In this document: in pieces, positions 56,967 through 64,000 of the stretch | Layout: each line of letters starts with the position of its first letter | Position numbering within the stretch: the stretch's first letter is position 1 | NCBI GenBank assembly: GCA_009760855.2 | Contig: WPIO01000004.1 | Coordinates: forward strand, 11,165,501 to 11,229,500 | Length of the DNA stretch: 64,000 nt | Origin: Cristatella mucedo | Lineage: Eukaryota > Bryozoa > Phylactolaemata > Cristatellidae | Reading direction: 5' to 3' | The notes under the pieces: generated by a model | The model's database searches: none | The model's input: only the letters and a program-made list of their open reading frames with translations | Told to the model about the DNA's origin: nothing | Position numbers and translations under genes: made by a program

Positions 56967-59239
56967 ATATCTACTTGCACCAATAGAGTTTGCATGGCAG
57001 AGTTCCAACAGTGATGCATGGAGGTATGGGCACTTGCAAATGCCGAGAGAAGGACAAGCCGAGAACGGTCAGCACACTTGAAGAAAAACAAACAAAGGAG
57101 TGCCACCAGCAAAGTGCTTACTGGCCTACCAGCATGTGCGATCAGGCGATTGCAGCTGGTGCAAAACTCTGCAGCTAGGCTTGTCTGTCGTGAGCGTCGC
57201 AGTTGCCACATTACTCCACTTCTCGCCGACCTGCACTGGCTACCAGTCAAGCAACGGATTGACTTCAAGGTTTTGTCGCTCACTTTTAGGTCTCTTCGTT
57301 CTATGGCTCCAGCCTATCTTTCAGATATACTACCCCATCAGGCCAAGCATCGTACCACCCGCTTTTCGGAGTCCAACAGTCTGGAAATACCTCGTACAAA
57401 CCTTAAATCCTTTGGAGACCGTGCATTCAGCTCGTATGCTATCAAAGCCTGGAACTCCCTCCCGACCTGCGTCAGAACATCCCATGACCTGACCACATTT
57501 AAAAGAAACTTAAAAACACACCTATTTAGGACAGCATTTAGTGGGTCCCTGTGATTCGTCCTTGATGTGCTTATGCGTGCTGACACTGTGCATGCTGCCA
57601 CTAACCACATTTGCATGCTGACCCTGTGCATGTCACCCCTAACCATATTATTCATTTTGTTTGTTTTTCAAGCATGATTTTACTTACTATTCAATTGCAT
57701 ATCACTTTGCAGCAAATGTAAAGCGCCTAGAAAGTGATTAAGTTATCTGAGGGCGCTTTATCAAGTGCAATATTATTATTATTATTATTATAAAGTGGCC
57801 AACATGCTGAATGCAGCAAGTTTCCAATTATTAGCTCCTGGTGGGAGTCCTGCTGCAGGCACATCCGATGCTAATTCATTTCATATTTTCGTGCTAACCC
57901 ATTACATAGTGCACCTTTTGTAGGCATTGTTTTACAAAGTGCTCCAGGCAATGGAACAAATTTAAAGAGAACCTGCACAAAAGCAGCAGCAGCTTGGAGT
58001 GGCCTGTATTTTGGTAGGCACTGCAGAACTCGTTGGCTGTGAGCTTGCGAAATCCCCCCCCCCCCCAATTGACTACCCATCGTCCGGCTGGCTAGACTCG
58101 ATCGCTGTCTGAAGAGCATGTGCCAGCGTATCGATACGCTAGTGGTTTGACCGTGACCCTCTCCATCACCCACCATACTACTGAGTTACACTCATTGACA
58201 AATGCCGGCTTCTGGTGGGTAGATTAACACCTGGGGTTTCCAAATGTGATCGCACCCAACTGGCTGCACCGGTTGCTTGCTCTGCAGTGCCCACCCGAGC
58301 AATCGATCACTGACCACAATGACCGGCTACTAGCATCTCCGGCAAGCCTTGAAAGTCCTTAATGTCTCTGACAGATCAACAAAGTGGATCTGTAGACCCA
58401 CAAGCTTCCGGAGCACAGTGACTGAATGCCCACACTCAGTCGTTAGTCGTGTATCGGCAGCCTGTCCATCTTAAGCACCTAGGCTATTGGCTGCCGTACC
58501 AGTGACAACTGGGGGGGTGGGGTGGGGGTGGGTGGGGGATACTATAACCTCCACACCACTACTAGTCAGTCGCTGACATGCATGTGTCATGCCAAATGCA
58601 TGCAATCAGCTGATTGAGTGCACCGATCGCTCACACTCACAGCCTGTCGGGCACAAGGATGTGATTCATAAATCCTGACGAAGGCTTTCAGCCTGAATGA
58701 TTAAGTAGCCTGTCGAGCACAAGGATGTGATTCATAAATCCCGACGAAGGTTTTCAGCCTGAATGATTAAGTAGCAGAAAAACAGCACTGCTAGCGAATG
58801 AGCTTATGACTGTGGACTTTCCAGCCACTGTCAGCAGCTGCTGCTACTGCAGGTGGCATTCTGCTGGAGTGCTATGCATTCTGCTGATGTTCTACTAGAG
58901 TACTATGTTCTGCAGGAGTGCTATTCGAGACGCAGAAGATAACGGCAGGCCTGCGAGGCATACAGTGAATTCACATGCAAAACTCTCGGCCACCACAGAA
59001 AGACACGAGATCAGACAAGCGGTTGAGGCCTGAGACTGGCACGAGAGCAGTTTAGAAGGGGTAGGTGCCTTGCTAGTTTGGCCCAGTGGTTAGGGTGTTC
59101 GCCCCGACCAAGGTCAAAGTGAATGCAGCTGACCAAGATCGTGGGCTCGATACACATGGGCATATGTGAGGTAGCCGAATAAGTTCTCTTAAGGAGCTAT
59201 ACAAATAAATTACATTAATTAAATTTATTCATTTACACA

Positions 59240-59290
<51 letters not shown>

Positions 59291-62122
59291 GACATACACA
59301 GTGCTCCCCCACCGCATAACATTCACATACGCGCATGGCACAGGGCCGGCCTAGTTGGCCCACATACCCGCTGTCGGCGGCGGCAAGTTGGTGAGGCAGC
59401 GCTTCTGCACCAGCTGCCGGCGCACGCAAGCGACGATGAAGACGACGAGGGTGAGCAGCATGGCGCCGGCCACCACACCGACGACCATATAGAGCAGCTC
59501 GTCGGGCTGCTGCGAGGTGCGGCCTCGCGTCGCCGGCTGATAGTCCTCGTCACTCGGCCGCCCGCCGTCGCCTAAGCCGCTCGTCCCCTGAGGCGCGTGG
59601 GGCGTCTGAGCCGGTGCCGGGCCACGATTGGGCTGGTTCATTATGGCCAGCACATCGTCGAACGAGCTGGCGGTCGATTCGGCTGAAAGGAAAAGCAGCT
59701 CGTGGCAAGCACGGCCCACGTGACACGGAGGGCACGGATGCACTGCGACCGAGCATGCGTGCTCGTGCATCAACAATCGTCAGTGGCGATCGTCAGGGAC
59801 GACCGCTGATGGCCAGACCGAGGTGGCTGCAACAGGACCCCGGTCGTTTCTCACTCCTGCGCTCGCCTATGGGCGCGCAATCGCACGCACACGCATGCAA
59901 GTGCACGCGTGCATCTGGTCATTCACTCAGTCACGGCATGGCCCACAAAGAGGCATCACGACAACAACAACTCCTAGCGTCACAGCTGCCACTCCACCTG
60001 CTCGGGCGGTTGCTGCAGCCTTCTCCAAAAAACTCATAAAACCCGAAAAACTCAACGCTTCCAATCAACAAACAGGAGGCACTACAGACAGCCACAAGAT
60101 GCTCATCACCGGAGAATGACCCACACCTAGGCTATGCTAGCATCAGAACATCACCGGCCTCACAGTCATGGCCCATGGCAAGCAGTCCCGTGTGACATTA
60201 GCCTAAGCAGGCCGCGCAGCTGTCGCGTCATCGCTACCAGGCCACCTGCCATGCGCGAGATTCGAGTAGCACGTGAGAGGGCGAGAGTCGACGAGAACCA
60301 GTGGCTCAGTCACGAGGAGCTGAGTGGCACCAGGCCAATGTAGCCAATGCAGAATTGGGAGGCCGGACTAGGACGAGCGGTGCCTGGTGCTTCACGCAGC
60401 AGCAGGTGCTCACGCACACACACATGCACGCACGCGCGCACTCACACACACAAACCTCTCCTCCTCGAGCGACCTGAGCGCAGCAGCAGCAGTGCCCTCG
60501 ACACGTCGCCCGGGGCGCATGCAGCAGCTACCTTTGGTGGTGCGCATGAGCGTGTTGCTGCACGGGCTCCTGCCGGCGGCATTCTCGCTCCGAACGCACA
60601 CCTGGTAGGAGGTGTTGGGCAGCAGTCCGCGCAGCTCCCAGTTGCGCGAGTTGAAGCCGGCCACGCGACTCTCGTGCCACAGGCGAGGATGCGACTCGAC
60701 GGGCATGTACTGCAAACGACAGAGCGTGACGAGCTCACCAAGACGGCATCAGGGCACCGCAAGTGGCAGTGTCGACAAAGCTAAACTATCGAGTGTGCTC
60801 AGTCTGGACGCAGCGACCAGCTTAGCCCAGCAAGTAAACTGGTTTCTCCCCGACAGCAGCTGAACCGCCGAAAGGCACGTGCTGTACAACGTACTCACTC
60901 CATTCCACGCGCGGGCGACAGCAGAGGAAGTGCAGCTAGTGCCTTGCCAACTAGAGGGCTGAGATCTAGGGTTATCGATGGGCAGTCGGTGAGATGAACT
61001 CTGCGTCAGAGCAGGGGGTAAGGTGACTTGACACGACTCTCGAATTGAAAGTGCCTCCTTGCACAATTGCAGCAGCTGCACTTTTCTTGCATTTCATTTA
61101 CGCACACGATTTCACAGTGCATAAACATCAATCATTGTACTGGGAACATTGGTTGGTTGGGCCATGTAGGAAGATACCACTGCATCGGCACCAAGCTTTG
61201 ATTCAGCAGCCTCATTTTTATAGAGGCAGAACTGCGCCTAAACTTAACGGCTATCGTCACCGCTTGAAGTAGGCAATATAGGATCGCCCACTGCAGGGAT
61301 CGAACTCTTCACGACCTCGGTCGTGAAGAGGAGCAAGCACCTTACCTCGTGGGCTGAGACCCAGGCGAAAATGTGTTCGAAAGTGAGCAAGAATGCGAAT
61401 GCATGAGTGCCCGTGAGTGCATGTGCACTCGGGCGTGCTCGAGCGAGCGCGTGCGCACTGTGTATGTGCACGCACCGGCGCTCTCGCACCTCTTGTCTGT
61501 CTCCAGTGGCAACAAAGCGCCGCACATTGAAGAACAGGCTACCGTGCTCGTTCAGCAATCATCGCTAAGACTAGCAGGACGGCACCAAAGAACGGCTGTC
61601 GGTGGTTGCAACTGACTGAAGCCACGAAGCTGCATGAGCAGCTGCTGACCGACTAATGTTGCCGGTCGATCGAGGGCCTCGCAACGGGAGTGCTAGCCAA
61701 GCGTGGGAACGGCAAGTCGGCTGTCAGCCGTCGGTCACCCCGGTTCCTCGGCATGACCGAGTCGTCGCGAGCGACATAAAAGTGACAGCGGCAGCTACGC
61801 AAAGCAACGCGAGCGAGCAATCGCCAGCAGCCGCGCCCCCTGCCGGCTGGAGGCCGCGCCTCGTTGATCGCACTCGCCTGCACGACAAAGCCGTCGATCG
61901 GAGCAGGGTCGGTGAGATACTCCCAGCTGAGGAACATCTGCCCAGCCGCTTGCGACAGCAGATGCGTGAGGCGTGGCACGAGCTGCGGCGGCAGGCGGCG
62001 GCCACTGCCACTGCTCGAGCGAATGCCTCCGCTGCCGGCCAAATGCACGCGGTCGGTGGCTTCGCTGACCCTGTTGTCGCGATTTACGTAGACGGCTGCC
62101 AAGCGGAACTTGTAGGACCCGC
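54588..62122 (-). CDS. Single-pass receptor with fibronectin type III repeats, CDON/BOC-like (6 exons; N-terminal part off the right edge)
   Basis: Exons 62122-61878, 60709-60532, 59682-59368, 56473-56163, 55267-55132 and 54965-54588 join in phase. They encode the end of one FN3 domain ([20 protein letters not shown]), a linker, a complete FN3 domain (MFLSWEYL...[12 protein letters not shown]...[23 protein letters not shown]), a juxtamembrane stretch, the TM segment [20 protein letters not shown] and a Ser/acidic cytoplasmic tail. The PD-LLY-V-GVV-G...VFIVAC pattern resembles human CDON (DILYVIVGCVLG..VFIAMC). CDON/BOC proteins are Ig/FN3 cell-surface Hedgehog co-receptors. Ig domains, if present, lie to the right. 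Neogenin, protogenin or another FN3 receptor is the alternative. Confidence 0.7.
55132..55267 (-). CDS. FN3 receptor exon e (cytoplasmic)
   Basis: Encodes [45 protein letters not shown]. Acceptor CGCTGCAG at 55268-55269, close to the G34/C34 tract at 55306-55339, so the homopolymer lies in the intron just upstream. Donor GTGAGA, phase 1. Both phases match exons d and f. Confidence 0.62.
55306..55339. repeat. G34 homopolymer just upstream of FN3 receptor exon e
   Basis: Thirty-four consecutive G on the plus strand, a C34 tract in the transcript sense, about 40 bp before the exon e acceptor. Confidence 0.97.
56163..56473 (-). CDS. FN3 receptor exon d (cytoplasmic)
   Basis: Encodes 103 residues beginning [20 protein letters not shown] and including [20 protein letters not shown] and [20 protein letters not shown]. 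Acceptor TTGTAG, donor GTACTC after TCTAAG (phase 0). The Ser/Pro motifs suggest kinase or adaptor sites (inference). No catalytic domain. Confidence 0.7.
56928..56962. repeat. (CA)n microsatellite
   Basis: About 35 bp CA repeat. FN3 receptor intron. Confidence 0.95.
57100..57795 (+). mobile_element. Young 5'-truncated LINE copy
   Basis: About 150 codons are open to TGA at 57552-57554 ([60 protein letters not shown]). By eye it is nearly identical to the copy at 35400-36850. It ends with the GCGCTTTATCAAGTGC tail and (ATT)n. It lies in an intron of the FN3 receptor, in antisense. Confidence 0.9.
58641..58772. repeat. Two-unit tandem duplication, 66-bp period
   Basis: Units 58641-58706 and 58707-58772 differ at about three positions (for example TCGGGC vs TCGAGC). 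It lies in an FN3 receptor intron. Confidence 0.95.
59073..59235 (+). mobile_element. SINE-A copy
   Basis: TTGGCCCAGTGGTTAGGGTG, ATCGTGGGCTCGATACACAT, AAGTTCTCTTAAGGAGCTAT, followed directly by a (CA)n block. Confidence 0.85.
59236..59290. repeat. (CA)n microsatellite
   Basis: About 54 bp CA repeat immediately 3' of a SINE-A and 80 bp from FN3 receptor exon c. Confidence 0.97.
59368..59682 (-). CDS. FN3 receptor exon c (juxtamembrane and transmembrane)
   Basis: Encodes 104 residues: [16 protein letters not shown], a Pro/Gly-rich stalk with [10 protein letters not shown], then [18 protein letters not shown] and [18 protein letters not shown] (TM plus basic stop-transfer), ending NLPPPTAG. 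Acceptor CCTTTCAG, donor GTATGT, phase 1 at both ends. The TM and flanks are the best match to CDON/BOC. Confidence 0.82.
60532..60709 (-). CDS. FN3 receptor exon b (second half of the FN3 domain)
   Basis: Encodes [38 protein letters not shown] and [21 protein letters not shown]. The L-x-P-x-T-x-Y motif and the SENAAG strand are diagnostic of FN3 domains. Acceptor GTTTGCAG, donor GTAGCT (phase 1). Confidence 0.85.
61195..61365 (-). mobile_element. SINE-B copy
   Basis: CAGCAGCCTCATTTTTATAG (3' end reversed), GGATCGCCCACTGCAGGGAT, GAACTCTTCACGACCTCGGT. Contains the short palindrome CTCTTCACGAC/GTCGTGAAGAG. It lies in the intron between FN3 exons a and b. Confidence 0.65.
61878..62122 (-). CDS. 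FN3 receptor exon a (end of one FN3, start of the next)
   Basis: Encodes [20 protein letters not shown] (F-G strands of an FN3), a Ser/Gly linker, then LVPRLTHLL...[20 protein letters not shown] (A-C strands of the next FN3). Acceptor CTTGCAG. The exon must end at CAG before GCGAGT to join exon b in phase, giving a GC donor. Confidence 0.75.
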
Positions 62123-62717
62123 CTGCAAGGCACAAGCAGAAGAGAGCTACATTGGCCGGGGAGCAGCACGCAGTTACCAGTGGCCACCGCCTGGGCCGAT
62201 GCCAGTGGCCACCGGCCCAGTGGCGAGAGGAGCTACGGGCCGCGACAGCGGCCCACGGCAGGCAGGCCAAACTGCAGGCCGCCGACTCCCTTGTCACGGA
62301 GCCTGCTGCCAAGCATGCCACTTCAGCAACGGCCATGATTGGCCCCTCCGGGCAAGATCAAGGTTCAACTACCCTAAATGGTTAGGGCAGCTTGAAAATT
62401 TCTAGCCACAAGCATGCATCCGAGGCCACCGGCTGTTGCCCGACTGGCTGCTGCCCACGGGCCATCGGCTGCATCTCAGAATGCAGCAAGTGAGTCCTGT
62501 TTTCTTCGATTCATCTTAAGCCATTCTTCGACTTACGACTCGTGTATGCTTGCCACCAAGGCAAAAACAACAAAAAGAAAAGCGCTGCACGGCCCTTCAG
62601 TCTACCATTAAGGTCGAAACTCAATGCAATAAAAGCCGAAGACTGCCAAAATGAAGCACTGAATAAAAGCACCTAGAAATACTGCTACCCATTTCGTGAC
62701 CGAACACGATGGCCAAC

Positions 62718-62733
62718 CCCCCCCCCCCCCCCG
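62718..62733. repeat. C-homopolymer
   Basis: About 15 C in the intron upstream of FN3 exon a. Confidence 0.9.
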
Positions 62734-62957
62734 ATGTGTCCTATAACCATAACCCTTCAAGGACGAGCCTCATGCTTGAAAAACGCATTCTGGTCAAAGA
62801 TAACCTTTCGATAGCCCATCTAAGATAACTCATAGGCAACTGCCTTATGCAAAAGCTGTGGGTACGAGCTAGACAGGCAGGTACCATTTGTACCTGCTAG
62901 TTTCATGATGCAGAAAATCGGACTAAGAGGATGAAATTACTTAGTTAACCTAAAGTT

Positions 62958-63245
62958 TGTGTGTGTACGAACATATGTATGTATGTGTGTGTGTGTGTAT
63001 GTATGTGTGTGTAAATGTATGTGTGTGTGTGTATGTATGTATGTGTGTGTGTGCGTGCATTCATGCATACATGCATGCATGCACACATGCATACACACAT
63101 ACATGTATGTATGCATGCGTGCATGCACGCGTGCATGCATGCATGTATGCGTGCATGATGTATGTATGCATGCATGCATGCATGCATGTATGTATGTATG
63201 TATGTATGTATGTATGTATGTATGCATGTATGCCTGAATGCATAT
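62958..63245. repeat. Complex (GT)n/(ATGT)n/(ATGC)n microsatellite
   Basis: GT and TATG units give way to GCAT-type tetranucleotides, then a clean TATG run at about 63185-63225. No coding content. Confidence 0.96.
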
Positions 63246-63796
63246 ACGTATCTCCGAAAGTCAACAACACAACAGCAACTGAGCCGGTGCTATGCTGGAG
63301 AGATTTCCATAGCACACTCAAAGCCTGGGTGACTTTCCGTGTGCACACGATAGCCAACAAATTTCGTCTCAAGCAAAATAGGGAAGGTGAGAGAGAAGCA
63401 TGGTTGAATAAGGGCCGTGCAGAAACTAAGTAGCATGGAAGTACCAGCGTGGGACGTCGAGAAAAGATTCGGCAGAGCTGGCAACAGGAGAAACGATGTC
63501 GCTGCGTAAGAATAAATTGTGGAAGTAAGCTCCACAGTCTTGTGCCTCCAAAAGTTTCTGTCACCAAAGGTCTTTTGGCAAAAAAATAGAACAGCTTGAT
63601 TAATTGTCCTGAAAGGATGTGAGGCCATGACAATGCTGAACTGATGCAGCAGCTAGGTGTGTAAGACCCAATTAGTGGCCTTGTTCATCGGAGTAATGCT
63701 GCTCTATTCGTTTATCAACAGGGAGCCATCACAGCTCCTTTAGCAAAGGAGCCACACGACTGAATTTCTTGGATTCGCCAAGCAAACTGGCGGGTA

Positions 63797-63932
63797 TATA
63801 TATATATATATATATACATACATACATACATACATACATACATACATACATACATACATACATACATACATACATACATACATACACACACATATACATA
63901 TACATATTATACATATACATATATATATATAC

Positions 63933-63971
<39 letters not shown>
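63797..63971. repeat. (AT)n/(ACAT)n microsatellite
   Basis: AT run, about 85 bp of ACAT units, then mixed ATAC and AT to 63970. Confidence 0.97.
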
Positions 63972-63973
<2 letters not shown>

Positions 63974-64000
63974 TCATCCAAGGTAGAGGCTTAGTGGCTA

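Larger units (their letters stand above)
62123..64000. other. FN3 receptor intron at the right edge
   Basis: No further FN3 or Ig exon was found. Open frames around 61650-62400 on the plus strand mirror exon a. The rest is unique sequence plus microsatellites. Confidence 0.6.

Noticed and set aside
61656-62405. 249-codon plus-strand frame
   Set aside because: Shadow of FN3 exon a and GC-rich intron; the minus strand has a recognisable FN3 domain.

Overview
The window is metazoan nuclear DNA: short exons (about 90-650 bp) separated by long introns, GT-AG and apparent GC-AG splice sites, abundant (CA)n, (AT)n, (GA)n and G/C-homopolymer tracts, tRNA-headed SINEs, and many 5'-truncated LINE copies with a YADD reverse transcriptase. 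No bacterial, organellar, rRNA or CRISPR signal was seen. The phylum cannot be fixed from the sequence; the gene set (AMPK alpha, a MSP/VAP-family protein, a CDON/BOC-like receptor) fits an invertebrate animal.

Three multi-exon genes, all on the minus strand, fill the window in tandem. (1) About 2.5-11.1 kb: the N-terminal half of the AMP-activated kinase alpha catalytic subunit. Four exons run from the start codon to just past the activation loop, and the rest lies beyond the left edge. (2) About 13.5-48.4 kb: a 13-exon model for a protein of roughly 1,320 residues with an acidic N-terminus, a complete MSP (VAP/MOSPD2-type) domain split over three exons, a very long coiled-coil region, and a hydrophobic segment near the C-terminus. 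I do not know an animal VAP of this size, and it is the main discovery candidate. (3) About 54.6-62.1 kb: six exons of a single-pass receptor with fibronectin type III repeats, a transmembrane segment resembling CDON/BOC, and a long cytoplasmic tail; its ectodomain start lies beyond the right edge. Exons were joined by hand from reading frame, splice sites and intron phase. Every junction is phase-compatible, which is the main support for the models.

Between and inside the genes lie at least ten fragments of one LINE family (L2/CR1-like), thirteen copies of a tRNA-derived SINE (here SINE-A) whose 3' end resembles the LINE 3' end, five copies of a second tRNA-headed SINE (SINE-B), one decayed remnant of a repeat-borne coding family, several perfect inverted repeats, and microsatellite blocks.

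The genes have no obvious joint pathway: AMPK is an energy sensor, the MSP protein probably an ER-anchored contact-site tether, and the FN3 receptor a cell-surface protein, possibly a Hedgehog co-receptor.
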